DNA of 45,916 nucleotides from Calorimonas adulescens (lineage in GTDB: Bacteria; Bacillota; Thermoanaerobacteria; Thermoanaerobacterales; UBA4877), in the NCBI RefSeq assembly GCF_008274215.1, contig NZ_VTPS01000020.1:1-45916 (forward strand), in the 5' to 3' direction. Shown piece after piece: positions 14,119-22,349 of this stretch. Within the stretch, counting starts at the first letter, position 1; the number at the start of each line of letters is the position of its first letter. The notes beneath the pieces were generated by a model. The model made no database searches. It was given only the letters and a program-made list of their open reading frames with translations, and was not told the DNA's origin. The translations under genes and the position numbers were made by a program.

Positions 14119-14640
14119 ATGATGTACAACAGAGCAACAAGGAATATTGTTTTGAGTGCGTTGTTTATAGCACTTGGTATAATTATACCAATATTATTTC
14201 ATGCCGTAGGCATGGGGTCCGTGTTTTTGCCAATGCATATTCCTGTAATTTTAGCAGGTTTTTTTCTCGACCCGTTATATTCTATATGCGTGGGGGCACT
14301 CACACCAATCCTGAGTTCTCTGATGACAGGAATGCCGCCATTGATTCCTACGCTGCCAATTATGGTATTTGAGTTAAGCACCTATAGTTTATTAGTAAGT
14401 ATAATTTATAAAAAACTCAAGCAGAACGTTTTTACTTCACTGATCGTCTCTATGCTGGCTGGCAGAGTGGTTGCCGGTCTGGTAGCATGGGTTTTGGTTA
14501 CTTTCTTCTCGGTGAAGATGCTGCCTCCATTGGTGTATATATATACCAGCATAGTCAATGGTATTCCTGGGATTATTATTCAGCTCATATTGATACCCAT
14601 AATTGTAATGCTTGTTGAAAGGAGACTGAAGCATGGATAA
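14119..14640 (+). CDS. ECF transporter S component-like membrane protein
   Basis: A 173-residue protein with about five or six membrane segments. The N-terminal TRNIVLSALFIALGIIIPIL, the conserved MHIPVILAGFFLDPLYSICVGALTP (about residues 35-60) and the short basic C-terminus are typical of small substrate-capture subunits of energy-coupling-factor transporters. No ECF ATPases or T-subunit lie nearby, so it would use shared ones. Start ATG 14119 (or 14122) follows GAGGGAGG. The S component is probably for a small cofactor or vitamin; the shared leader RNA links it to the FmdE/ABC operon. It overlaps the downstream methyltransferase gene by 8 nt. Confidence 0.75.
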   Translation: MMYNRATRNIVLSALFIALGIIIPILFHAVGMGSVFLPMHIPVILAGFFLDPLYSICVGALTPILSSLMTGMPPLIPTLPIMVFELSTYSLLVSIIYKKLKQNVFTSLIVSMLAGRVVAGLVAWVLVTFFSVKMLPPLVYIYTSIVNGIPGIIIQLILIPIIVMLVERRLKHG

Positions 14641-15226
14641 TTTAAAATATTTTGACGATATAGCGCAAAAATGGGATGAGATTGTCAAACATGATTATAG
14701 CAAAATTGATTTTGTCCTGGATATGCTTGATATGGCTGAAGGAGATAAGGTGTTAGACGTTGGTACTGGTACAGGAGTTCTTATACCACTTCTTTTGAAA
14801 AGGGTGGGAGACAAAGGTAGCATTACTGCTATTGATATATCAAAAGAGATGCTTAAGGTGGCAAAAAAGAAATATAATTATCCAAATGTCAGCTTTATAG
14901 AAGCCAATATAGAAAATTTTTCTGCTAAAGATAAGTCATATGATTACATATTTTTTTATTCTGTTTTTCCTCATATAGGGGATAAAGCAAAGGCTGTTGA
15001 GAATGCCCGTAGGCTTTTGAAAGATAATGGCTATATTATAATTTTTCACTCAGAAAGCCGTAGGGCTATAAATGAACTTCACAGTCAGATACCTGGTTTA
15101 TCAGATCATTTTTTGCCACCTATAGATGAAATAATGGACATATTGGATAAGAACCATATGGAGTGTGTTGAAAGTATAGATAATGAGGATATGTTTTTGG
15201 TTATTGGGAGAAATAGGCTTGCTTAA
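14633..15226 (+). CDS. Class I SAM-dependent methyltransferase (second)
   Basis: A 197-residue methyltransferase. Motif I VLDVGTGTGVLIPLLLKR is at about residues 40-57, the post-I acidic loop ITAIDISKEML follows, and motif IV lies near YDYIFFYSVFPHI. The ATG at 14633 lies inside the end of the S-component gene, so the two are translationally coupled. It is not a close copy of the methyltransferase at 10022, but both are coupled to a transport gene with the same type of leader. The substrate is unknown; it could be the compound imported by the S component. Confidence 0.85.
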   Translation: MDNLKYFDDIAQKWDEIVKHDYSKIDFVLDMLDMAEGDKVLDVGTGTGVLIPLLLKRVGDKGSITAIDISKEMLKVAKKKYNYPNVSFIEANIENFSAKDKSYDYIFFYSVFPHIGDKAKAVENARRLLKDNGYIIIFHSESRRAINELHSQIPGLSDHFLPPIDEIMDILDKNHMECVESIDNEDMFLVIGRNRLA

Positions 15227-15244
15227 AGAACTTTATGTTAGGGG

Positions 15245-15346
15245 TTTGAAACGGCACTACATTACTATTGAGAAAACTTCCGAGATGAGAGAAGTAAAAC
15301 ACTATTATCAAAAAGGGATTTTAGCCAGGAATAGTATAGACAAATA
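15245..15346 (+). pseudogene. Short ORF or remnant of about 33 codons
   Basis: A frame of coding-like composition (LKRHYITIEKTSEMREVKHY then YQKGILARNSIDK) ends in TAG. There is no well-placed ribosome site. It may be the end of a lost gene or a chance frame. It lies in the 190-bp gap before the HicAB module. Confidence 0.2.
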
Positions 15347-15369
15347 GATTTTAATGTCAATTCTAATTT

Positions 15370-15406
15370 AATATATCCCCCCCTTGTACAAGGGGGATAT
15401 ATATTA
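15370..15406. terminator. Bidirectional terminator between methyltransferase and hicB
   Basis: A near-perfect palindrome ATATATCCCCC...GGGGGATATAT with central TTGTACAA separates the plus-strand methyltransferase from the minus-strand hicAB genes. Confidence 0.7.
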
Positions 15407-15415
15407 TAAAATCAA

Positions 15416-15835
15416 TTAGAGTGCTTTCTTTTTACGCTCATTTATACCTAATCGTTCCTTTAAAGCCTGCTGCAATAATTGAGAGAAGTTTATTTCAGCT
15501 TTCTCAGCCGCATCGTTTAACCATTTAGGCAATGTCAGGGTCTTTTTTACAGCTTTGTTTGCCATCTCGTCCCTAACAGGAGGCATGTAGACCTCAACAG
15601 GTACAACAAAAGAGCCTTCCGGAGCGTGTATTTTCTCGGGCGGGGTGGGCTGTGGTATGAAGTTACCATCCTCTTCCATACCATATAGGTGCAGTTCCAG
15701 AGCATCCTTGGCCATAGCAAGGGCATCTTCAAGGGTATCACCCTCGGTTATACAGCCAGGTAAGTCAGGGAATGTTATAACATAACCTTTTATATTGCCG
15801 GGCTCAAACACAGCGGAGAATATATATTTATCCAT
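15416..15835 (-). CDS. hicB: HicB-family antitoxin
   Basis: A 139-residue antitoxin. The N-terminal partial RNase-H-like HicB domain (YIFSAVFEPGNIKGYVITFPDLPGC, then EGDTLEDALAMAKDALELHL) is followed by a C-terminal ribbon-helix-helix DNA-binding part (VKKTLTLPKWLNDAAEKA...INFSQLLQQALKERLG). It lies 48 nt downstream of hicA on the same strand. It should bind HicA and repress the pair, possibly at the CACGTG repeats at 16098-16116. The ribosome site AGGAGGTAATG precedes the ATG at 15835. Confidence 0.93.
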   Translation of the reverse strand: MDKYIFSAVFEPGNIKGYVITFPDLPGCITEGDTLEDALAMAKDALELHLYGMEEDGNFIPQPTPPEKIHAPEGSFVVPVEVYMPPVRDEMANKAVKKTLTLPKWLNDAAEKAEINFSQLLQQALKERLGINERKKKAL

Positions 15836-15883
15836 AACATTACCTCCTTGATATATTCACAAATTATTCTTACAAACATGATA

Positions 15884-16066
15884 TCATTTTAAACCTGCCT
15901 GCTTAAAGATATTATTTAAAGTTTTCGGGTCAAGGTCTTTGTTGTGGTTAGGAATAGTGACCTTACCGGGTTTTATGGGATGGATAAGCTGGATATGTGA
16001 ACCACGTTGGTTTTTTACAATCCAGCCGTCTTTATACAAAATTTTAAGGACTTCTTTAGGCTTCAT
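15884..16066 (-). CDS. hicA: HicA-family toxin (mRNA interferase)
   Basis: A 60-residue double-stranded-RNA-binding-fold toxin. The conserved catalytic His is at 24 in QRGSHIQL. The pattern KPKEVLKILYKDGWIVKNQ and the later VTIPNHNKDLDPKTLNNIFKQAGL are canonical. It lies upstream of hicB, the usual order. The start ATG at 16066 has GGGAGG 8-10 nt upstream. HicA cleaves mRNA when not held by HicB. The module ends the accessory block that begins with the other toxin-antitoxin pair at 8421. Confidence 0.95.
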   Translation of the reverse strand: MKPKEVLKILYKDGWIVKNQRGSHIQLIHPIKPGKVTIPNHNKDLDPKTLNNIFKQAGLK

Positions 16067-16090
16067 TAATTTTTTCCTCCCAACAACAAT

Positions 16091-16120
16091 ATTTTAACAC
16101 GTGTAAATAGCACGTGTCAA
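16091..16120 (-). promoter_or_regulatory. hicAB promoter with twin CACGTG operator
   Basis: On the minus strand TTGACA (16120-16115) lies 18 bp from TAAAAT (16096-16091). Two CACGTG cores (16098-16103 and 16111-16116), 13 bp apart, overlap -35 and -10. The spacing suits a ribbon-helix-helix dimer pair, so this is the likely HicB operator. Confidence 0.6.
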
Positions 16121-16288
16121 GAATACTTTATCTATTATTGCCTCTCAGATGAACAGTACACAATAAAAATATTTTTACTGATATTTATAAGTGCTTTTCA
16201 TGTTTATATTTGAGAAAAGGAATATACTGGCATGACATTTCGGGGTATCCATTACAGATATCCTGAATGGCTTATCTATACCACTACC

Positions 16289-16317
16289 TTTACATTTAAC
16301 ACAATATAGCTTATATT
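16289..16317 (+). promoter_or_regulatory. Promoter of the LevR-type activator gene
   Basis: TTTACA (16289-16294) lies 17 bp from TATATT (16312-16317), ahead of the gene at 16371. The rest of the 16067-16370 gap shows the hicAB promoter and no other clear element. Confidence 0.5.
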
Positions 16318-16370
16318 TATAATAACATAATAAAAGTCGCACATCTATAGATTTAGTAAGGTGATGTGTT

Positions 16371-19085
16371 ATGAAGAAACTAAATGAGATATACGAAGCG
16401 CTATTAGAGCTTGTCAAAGACTATAAAGATGGTGTCTGCGCCTTTGACATAAGTTCCAGGACAGGGATTGATAGGAGCACAGCCAGTAGATATTTAAATG
16501 AGCTATGCAAGATGGGAAAGGTTGAAAAGGTTAATGGGCGTCCTGTGCTTTACAAGCCTTGCGATGTAAAAAGTTCTGAGTCCATAGATAAAGCGGGAGA
16601 GAAGAATGTTGCGGGTTCGTTAGATATGCTTGTTGGTGCTGACATGAGCCTCAAGACGGCTGTGCAACTGGCAAAGGCTGCGGTACTTTACCCTCCTCAT
16701 GGTCTCTATACACTTATTTTTGGAGAGACTGGAGTGGGAAAATCCATGTTTGCTGAGGCCATGTACAGGTTTGCTTTAGAGTCTGGTGTATTATCGCTGG
16801 ATGCACCTTTTATTAGTTTTAACTGTGCAGATTATGCAGACAATCCACAGCTTTTGGTGGCACAGCTTTTTGGCGTAAAGAAGGGTACGTACACCGGGGC
16901 AAATACGGACAGGCCTGGCCTTTTTAAAAAGGCTGATGGTGGCATAATTTTTTTGGATGAGATACACCGCCTTCCACCGCAGGGGCAGGAAATACTCTTT
17001 ACCTATATGGACAAGGGATATTACAGGCCGCTGGGTGAGACAGAAGAAATTGTAAAAGTGAGTGTAAGGATAATTGCTGCTACTACTGAAGAACCTGATT
17101 CTTTTTTGTTAAAAACGTTTACAAGAAGGATACCAGTCCTTATAAACCTTCCGCCGCTGCGTGACAGGAGTCTTTCGGAGAGGTTCAGCCTGGTAAGCAA
17201 CTTTTTAAGAGAAGAAGCGAGAAGGGTAAACAGGGGTATCTATGTGGACAAAAACTCCTTTATATCTTTTCTCCTGTATGACTGCCCGGGAAATGTGGGG
17301 CAGTTAAAGAGCGACATTCAGATAGCATGTGCCAGGTCCTTTTTAAATTTTAAGTCGCAAAACAGAGATTATCTTTTTATCTCATCAGATGATGTTCCAT
17401 CCTATGTGAAACGTGGTACTATGAAGGTCCATGAATACAGAGATGAGATTGATGCTGTTTTACCTGAGGCAGATGATATACTCTATTTTTCATCAGACGG
17501 TGATATGGACTATACAACTATTTCTGATGACGGAGATGAGTACTTTTATGATGCAATTGAGAAAAAACTTAATATATTGAAGGAAAGTGGTATCGGTGAA
17601 GAGGAGATAAACCAGATATTAAATGGTGAAATTGAGAAGCATTTTAAAAAATATATACAGAAGATGCCTGGTAGATACCGGAAAGACCAGATATCTAAGA
17701 TTGTCGGTGAAAATGTGATAAATGCAACAGAGACTATACTCAATATGGCAGAGGAAAGGCTGGGAAGGTATATGGATGAGCGGATATTTTTTGGCCTGGC
17801 CCTTCACCTGCAAAAAACCATAAACCGCATAAAGTCTGGAAGCCGTATATATAACCCAAGGACAAACTTTATACGGGTAAATTACCCGGATGAGTTTATG
17901 ACAGCCATGGAGGCAGCAAGGATAATCGACAGGACGTTTAATATTGAAACCCCGTTGGATGAAATAGGCTATCTTGCCATGTTTTTTGTCCAGGATTCCA
18001 ATACAGCAGAATCAAAAGAAGATGGGAAAGTGGGCATACTGGTGGTAATGCATGGCAATTCAACAGCAAGCAGTATGGCCCAGGTTGCCAATGAACTTGT
18101 AGGAGTAGAACACGCAATAGGCCTTGATATGCCGCTGAGTTTAAACCCAGAAAAGATGTATGATATTGTGAAAGAAAACGTGATAAAAGCCGATGAAGGT
18201 AAAGGTGTTTTACTGCTTGTTGATATGGGGTCGTTGAAAAACTTTGGGGATATAATATCTGAGGAGACCAGTATAGACGTAAAAACTGTGGACATGGTAA
18301 CAACAATAATGGTTATAGATGCGTGTCACAAGGCAGTACTTGGTAAGGACTTGAATGATATATACGAATCTGCTCTTAAGATAAACAACAGGAGTTTGCC
18401 AATTAAAAAACAGGAAAAGGACAGGATAGAAAATATAATCATAACTGCCTGCTTTACGGGTAAAGGTGCAGCAGAAGAATTAAAGAAAATACTTAAGGAC
18501 GAGTACCTGAAAGATGTAGATAACATACGTATAATATCAATGGAATTCATTGACAAGATTCATTTCAAAAATTCTGTTGAAAAATATAGAGAAAGTTATA
18601 ATATTTTAGCTATAGTAGGCACATTGGACTTTTCATTTGCAGGTATTCCATTCATACCGGCCGTAGACCTTCTTACCGGGAAAGCCAGGGATACCATCAT
18701 GAGGATAAAGGATGAAGCCAATACCTTTGATGATATCAGGTCTTCGCTGAAAGGGTATTTTAATTCCATAGATGGAGAGGAATGTTTTAAGGTTGCCGGA
18801 CGGACAGTGGATGATATTGAAGGTGCATTAAATATCAAGCTGATGCCCGATGTAAAGATAGGTATAATGCTACACCTGTGTTTTCTTGCGGAAAAACTCT
18901 CTTCCGGCGGTACAGAAAATACATTTGAGGGTATAGAGGATTATGTTGAGATACACAATAATCAGATGAAAATAATAAAGGCTAACTTAAAAGAAATTGA
19001 GGAATTATGTAGTGTAGATATTGGAATCCATGAGTGTGCATATCTCTGCCGCATGTTTCTTGAAAACGCTATTGAATCGGTATAA
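16371..19085 (+). CDS. LevR-type sigma-54 activator with PRD and PTS-like domains
   Basis: A 904-residue PTS-controlled activator. In order: an N-terminal winged helix-turn-helix (about 1-62); a sigma-54 AAA+ domain (Walker A GETGVGKS 118-125, the sigma-54 contact GTYTGA 172-177, Walker B GIIFLDE 191-197); a first PRD (about 430-540, His in LALHLQ); an EIIA-Man-like domain (about 548-680, His in VVMHGNSTAS); an EIIB-like stretch (IITACFTGKGAAEEL); and a second PRD (about 785-900, His in IMLHLCFL). This is the LevR/CelR order. Such proteins turn on PTS operons with sigma-54 polymerase and respond to EIIB and HPr phosphorylation. The sigma-54 promoter at 19198 and the PTS operon right behind it are the obvious targets. 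Confidence 0.93.
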   Translation: MKKLNEIYEALLELVKDYKDGVCAFDISSRTGIDRSTASRYLNELCKMGKVEKVNGRPVLYKPCDVKSSESIDKAGEKNVAGSLDMLVGADMSLKTAVQLAKAAVLYPPHGLYTLIFGETGVGKSMFAEAMYRFALESGVLSLDAPFISFNCADYADNPQLLVAQLFGVKKGTYTGANTDRPGLFKKADGGIIFLDEIHRLPPQGQEILFTYMDKGYYRPLGETEEIVKVSVRIIAATTEEPDSFLLKTFTRRIPVLINLPPLRDRSLSERFSLVSNFLREEARRVNRGIYVDKNSFISFLLYDCPGNVGQLKSDIQIACARSFLNFKSQNRDYLFISSDDVPSYVKRGTMKVHEYRDEIDAVLPEADDILYFSSDGDMDYTTISDDGDEYFYDAIEKKLNILKESGIGEEEINQILNGEIEKHFKKYIQKMPGRYRKDQISKIVGENVINATETILNMAEERLGRYMDERIFFGLALHLQKTINRIKSGSRIYNPRTNFIRVNYPDEFMTAMEAARIIDRTFNIETPLDEIGYLAMFFVQDSNTAESKEDGKVGILVVMHGNSTASSMAQVANELVGVEHAIGLDMPLSLNPEKMYDIVKENVIKADEGKGVLLLVDMGSLKNFGDIISEETSIDVKTVDMVTTIMVIDACHKAVLGKDLNDIYESALKINNRSLPIKKQEKDRIENIIITACFTGKGAAEELKKILKDEYLKDVDNIRIISMEFIDKIHFKNSVEKYRESYNILAIVGTLDFSFAGIPFIPAVDLLTGKARDTIMRIKDEANTFDDIRSSLKGYFNSIDGEECFKVAGRTVDDIEGALNIKLMPDVKIGIMLHLCFLAEKLSSGGTENTFEGIEDYVEIHNNQMKIIKANLKEIEELCSVDIGIHECAYLCRMFLENAIESV

Positions 19086-19100
19086 AATTTACAGTGTGTA

Positions 19101-19132
19101 AAGTGTGCATTTATAACTGCACACTTTTTTGA
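19101..19132 (+). terminator. Terminator of the activator gene
   Basis: AAGTGTGCA (19101-19109) pairs with TGCACACTT (19118-19126), followed by a T-run. The dyad lies about 80 bp upstream of the sigma-54 promoter, so it might also serve as an activator site; the T-run favours a terminator. Confidence 0.75.
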
Positions 19133-19197
19133 TAGATATCCATTGAAGATCTCCCTTATAAACTGGACTTTTAAAGCATTTCAAGCTTATAACTTTC

Positions 19198-19213
19198 TGG
19201 CATGAAAATTGCT
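19198..19213 (+). promoter_or_regulatory. Sigma-54 (-24/-12) promoter of the PTS operon
   Basis: TGGCATG-AAAA-TTGCT matches the sigma-54 consensus, with GG (19199-19200) and GC (19211-19212) spaced by 10. It lies 31 bp before the IIB start. Two similar TTATAA-A-CT repeats upstream (near 19157 and 19189) could be activator contacts. Confidence 0.88.
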
Positions 19214-19243
19214 ACTATAGTAGTGTGTGAAGGAGGTGAGAGT

Positions 19244-19561
19244 GTGAAAAAAATTATGCTGGTTTGCTCTTCAGGCTCATCAACAAGCCTTCTTGTAAAA
19301 AAGATGCAAGAAGCTGCTGCTAAGAAAGGGATAGATGATGTGGAGATTTTTGCTGCCTCTCAGGCTGATGCCAAGGCACACTATGATGACGTGGATGTTT
19401 TACTCCTCGGGCCGCAGGTAAGATACCTCTACAATGAACTCAAAAAGAGCCTGGAGGGCAAAAAACTAGCTATAGACGTAATTAATAGTAGAGATTACGG
19501 GATGATGAACGGTGAGGTTGTCCTGGATCGGGCCTTAAAACTGATTGAAGGGAAAAACTAA
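19244..19561 (+). CDS. celA: PTS lactose/cellobiose-type IIB component
   Basis: A 105-residue cytoplasmic phosphotransfer protein. The active-site Cys8 lies in the loop MLVCSSGSSTSLLVKKMQ, and the downstream DVLLLGPQVRYLYNE is typical of the family. The start is GTG 19244, following GGAGGTGAG at 19232-19240. An in-frame ATG at 19202 lies inside the sigma-54 promoter and cannot be used. It accepts phosphate from the IIA protein and passes it to the sugar held by IIC. It is the first gene of the five-gene sugar operon. Confidence 0.93.
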   Translation: MKKIMLVCSSGSSTSLLVKKMQEAAAKKGIDDVEIFAASQADAKAHYDDVDVLLLGPQVRYLYNELKKSLEGKKLAIDVINSRDYGMMNGEVVLDRALKLIEGKN

Positions 19562-19582
19562 TAACTTGAAAGGGGGATTTCA

Positions 19583-20842
19583 ATGGATACATTTATAAAT
19601 TTTATGGATGAGCATTTTGTACCTGTGGCAGCAAGGATTGGTTCACAGAGACACCTGTTAGCTATTCGTGATGGTTTTGCAGCCGTGATGCCTATTACAC
19701 TTGCCGGTGCTTTTGCTGTACTTATCAATAACACATTATGTGTGTGGATTCCCGCACTGAAATTTTTGGTACCTATAAACAATGCTGTGTGGGCTGGTAC
19801 ATTTGCTATAATGACCATATTTGTGGTGTTTGCAACGGGGTATAATCTGGCAAAAAGTTACGACGAGGATGCTCTTGCCGCCGGCCTTATATCGTTAGCC
19901 TCATTTATTGTTACACTTCCACAGACAGATGGGGGACTAAAAGTAAACTATTTAGATGCCACTGCACTGTTTACAGGCCTGATAGTGGCAATCATATCGA
20001 CAGAAATATTTGTAAGGCTTACAAAGGCACACATAGTTATCAACATGCCCGGAGACATACCACCTGCTGTTGGCAGGGCGTTTGCAGCTTTAATCCCTGG
20101 TTTAGGAAGTATATTTTTGTTTGGCATAGTCGCTGCTATAATCTCTGCATCTGGTGCTGGAAGCCTATATGACATAATATTAAAGACAATACAGACGCCA
20201 CTCCAGAATATAGGTCAGGGTGTCGGATCTGCAATGCTCGCCACATTCCTTATAACACTCTTCTGGTTCTTTGGGCTTCACGGTGCAAACCTTTTAGACC
20301 CCGTGATGAATGTTGTTTATGTCCCTGCACTGCAAGCAAATGCTGCGGCAGTCCAAGCTGGCGCTCACCCTCAGTTCCTTATTACAAGGGTGTTCTTTGA
20401 CGTATTCTGTCATCTTGGAGGTTCGGGAGCTACCCTGGGACTTCTTGTAGCTATAATACTTGTTGCTAAGAGGAGAAAGGATTTGAAAACGTTAGCAAGG
20501 TTGGCTCTACCAGCTGGCATATTTCAGATTAATGAACCAGTAATATTTGGACTACCTATAGTCTTGAACCCAATTTTATTTATACCCTTTATAATAGTTG
20601 AGCCTGTGCTTACTTTAATTGCATATATAGCTACAGCCATAGGACTTGTGCCACCGACATATGTGGCTATACCGTGGACATCACCTGTGGGTGTGGGCGC
20701 ATTTCTTGCGACTGGCGGGAGCTGGACAGCAGCACTTGTAGCTATAATAAACCTGATAGTTGCGACCTTGATTTACATGCCATTTGTCATGCTCTTAGAC
20801 AGGCAAAAGGTAGAAGAAAAGGAAGAAGCAGTATCAAAGTAA
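19583..20842 (+). CDS. celB: PTS lactose/cellobiose-type IIC permease
   Basis: A 419-residue sugar-translocating membrane protein with about ten helices. The N-terminus FMDEHFVPVAARIGSQRHL is typical. The substrate-site region FFGLHGANLLDPVM (about 230-243) and the conserved INEPVIFGLPIVLNP (about 314-328) carry the His and Glu that handle the sugar in this family. The ribosome site AAGGGGG precedes the ATG at 19583. It imports and phosphorylates beta-linked disaccharides such as cellobiose or chitobiose, but the exact sugar cannot be told. Confidence 0.95.
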   Translation: MDTFINFMDEHFVPVAARIGSQRHLLAIRDGFAAVMPITLAGAFAVLINNTLCVWIPALKFLVPINNAVWAGTFAIMTIFVVFATGYNLAKSYDEDALAAGLISLASFIVTLPQTDGGLKVNYLDATALFTGLIVAIISTEIFVRLTKAHIVINMPGDIPPAVGRAFAALIPGLGSIFLFGIVAAIISASGAGSLYDIILKTIQTPLQNIGQGVGSAMLATFLITLFWFFGLHGANLLDPVMNVVYVPALQANAAAVQAGAHPQFLITRVFFDVFCHLGGSGATLGLLVAIILVAKRRKDLKTLARLALPAGIFQINEPVIFGLPIVLNPILFIPFIIVEPVLTLIAYIATAIGLVPPTYVAIPWTSPVGVGAFLATGGSWTAALVAIINLIVATLIYMPFVMLLDRQKVEEKEEAVSK

Positions 20843-20865
20843 CGGACAATGTGTCCGTTACTTTG
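20835..20865 (+). other. Intercistronic hairpin between IIC and IIA genes
   Basis: A perfect 14-bp stem (20835-20848 with 20852-20865) with a 3-nt loop overlaps the IIC stop codon. The T-run behind it is weak, so partial termination or mRNA processing is likely. Confidence 0.6.
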
Positions 20866-20913
20866 ACTTATTATATAATTTAAAAACTCTGACATTATAT
20901 TTAAGGAGAGATT

Positions 20914-21252
20914 ATGATGGACCTTGAAAGAGACATACTTAACCTCATAGCTTATAGTGGTGAAGCTCGAAGCCTTGCTATGGAAGCTATAGGATATGCT
21001 AAAAATGGAGAATATGAAAGGGCTGAAGAGAGTCTCAATGAAGCTGATGAAAAACTTGCAATGGTACATGATATGCAGACAAAACTTCTGCAGAGGGAGG
21101 CATCTGGAGAGAGCTTTTCCATGTCAATCCTTCTTGTACATGCGCAGGATCATCTTATGAATGCCATAACAATACACACACTGGCAAAGGAGTTTTTAGA
21201 TGTATTTAAGAGGCTAAATGAACTGGAAAGGGAGAAAGAGCGGTGCAAATGA
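20914..21252 (+). CDS. celC: PTS lactose/cellobiose-type IIA component
   Basis: A 112-residue helical phosphocarrier. The conserved motif SILLVHAQDHLMNAITI (about 71-87) holds the phosphorylated His. The N-terminal LNLIAYSGEARSLAMEAI and the amphipathic helices are typical for the trimeric IIA family. AAGGAGAG lies upstream of ATG 20914, and a second ATG follows immediately. It overlaps the start of the next gene. It takes phosphate from HPr and gives it to the IIB protein at 19244. Confidence 0.95.
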   Translation: MMDLERDILNLIAYSGEARSLAMEAIGYAKNGEYERAEESLNEADEKLAMVHDMQTKLLQREASGESFSMSILLVHAQDHLMNAITIHTLAKEFLDVFKRLNELEREKERCK

Positions 21253-22334
21253 GAGAACTCGGAATATCTGTTTATCCAGAAAAAGCTGATATAGAAGACA
21301 ACCTTAGGTATATAGATACAGCGTCAAGATATGGTTTTACACGGATATTTACCAATCTTATATCTATAGAAGAAAGTGGAGATATACTGGATAGATTCAA
21401 GAAGATATGTGCTTTTGCCAATGAAAAGGGTATGAACGTGATTGCAGATATAAACCCTGGTGTGCTTAAAACGCTAAATATTGGTGTTGGGGATATGAAG
21501 CTTTTTCATGATCTGAATCTATACGGTATAAGACTTGATACTGGCTTTAGTGGACTGGAAGAGAGTATGATGACTTTTAATCCATATGGTTTGAAGATAG
21601 AAATAAATATGAGTTCTGGGACCAAGTATCTTGAGACGATTATGGAATACAAGCCAAATGTTGAAAATCTGTTAGGATGTCACAACTTCTACCCACTTAA
21701 GTATACAGGGATTTCACGAGAACACTTTATGCGTTGTTCTGAGGTCTATAAAAGGTATGGTATAAAGACAGCTGCATTTGTGACATCGCCAAGTTCAACA
21801 TTTGGGGCCTGGCCAGATAATGACGGGCTTTGCACATTGGAGGAACACAGGGGCCTTCCCATAGACACTCAGGCTAAAGACCTTTTTAATACCGGACTTA
21901 TAGATACTGTAATTATAGGTGACTGCTTTGCATCTGACGAAGAACTAAAGATCCTCGGAGAGATGGACAAGAATATACTGACATTTAACGTTGAATTAAA
22001 TGAAGGTATATCTGAAATAGAGAAAAAGATAGTCTTAGATGAACTTCACATCAACCGCGGAGACATATCGGAGTATGTAATAAGGTCTACGCAGAGCAGG
22101 GTTAAATACAGTGAATATGAATTTAAACTTTTTAATCCCAAAGAAATTATAAAAAAGGGGGACATACTCATACAAAGCTCCCTGTATCAAAGATATGCTG
22201 GTGAGCTGCAGATAGCCTTAAAAGACATGAAAAACAGTGGCAAGACAAATGTGGTTGGCAGAATAGCTAAAGAAGAGATATACCTTCTTGACTACCTCAG
22301 ACCATGGCAAAAATTTAAATTAAAACTGAGATGA
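21249..22334 (+). CDS. DUF871/MupG-family TIM-barrel protein
   Basis: A 361-residue protein of the DUF871 family. MupG in this family splits MurNAc-6-phosphate disaccharides with a TIM-barrel N-domain and a cyclophilin-like C-domain. Matching features are the N-terminal MRELGISVYPEKADIEDN, NLLGCHNFYPLKYTGISREHF (about 140-160), and the C-terminal small domain. GTG at 21243 is an alternative start. The gene lies between IIA and a GH1 enzyme in a sigma-54 PTS operon, so a phosphorylated disaccharide is the likely substrate. Whether it is muropeptide-derived or a plant sugar is open, since family members also occur in beta-glucoside operons. Confidence 0.85.
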   Translation: MRELGISVYPEKADIEDNLRYIDTASRYGFTRIFTNLISIEESGDILDRFKKICAFANEKGMNVIADINPGVLKTLNIGVGDMKLFHDLNLYGIRLDTGFSGLEESMMTFNPYGLKIEINMSSGTKYLETIMEYKPNVENLLGCHNFYPLKYTGISREHFMRCSEVYKRYGIKTAAFVTSPSSTFGAWPDNDGLCTLEEHRGLPIDTQAKDLFNTGLIDTVIIGDCFASDEELKILGEMDKNILTFNVELNEGISEIEKKIVLDELHINRGDISEYVIRSTQSRVKYSEYEFKLFNPKEIIKKGDILIQSSLYQRYAGELQIALKDMKNSGKTNVVGRIAKEEIYLLDYLRPWQKFKLKLR

Positions 22335-22349
22335 CGGAGGCGTGATACG

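Noticed and set aside
16228-16243. Sigma-54 promoter before the LevR-type gene
   Set aside because: TGGCATG is present, but the -12 position reads TTCGG, not TTGC; a sigma-A promoter at 16289-16317 fits better.
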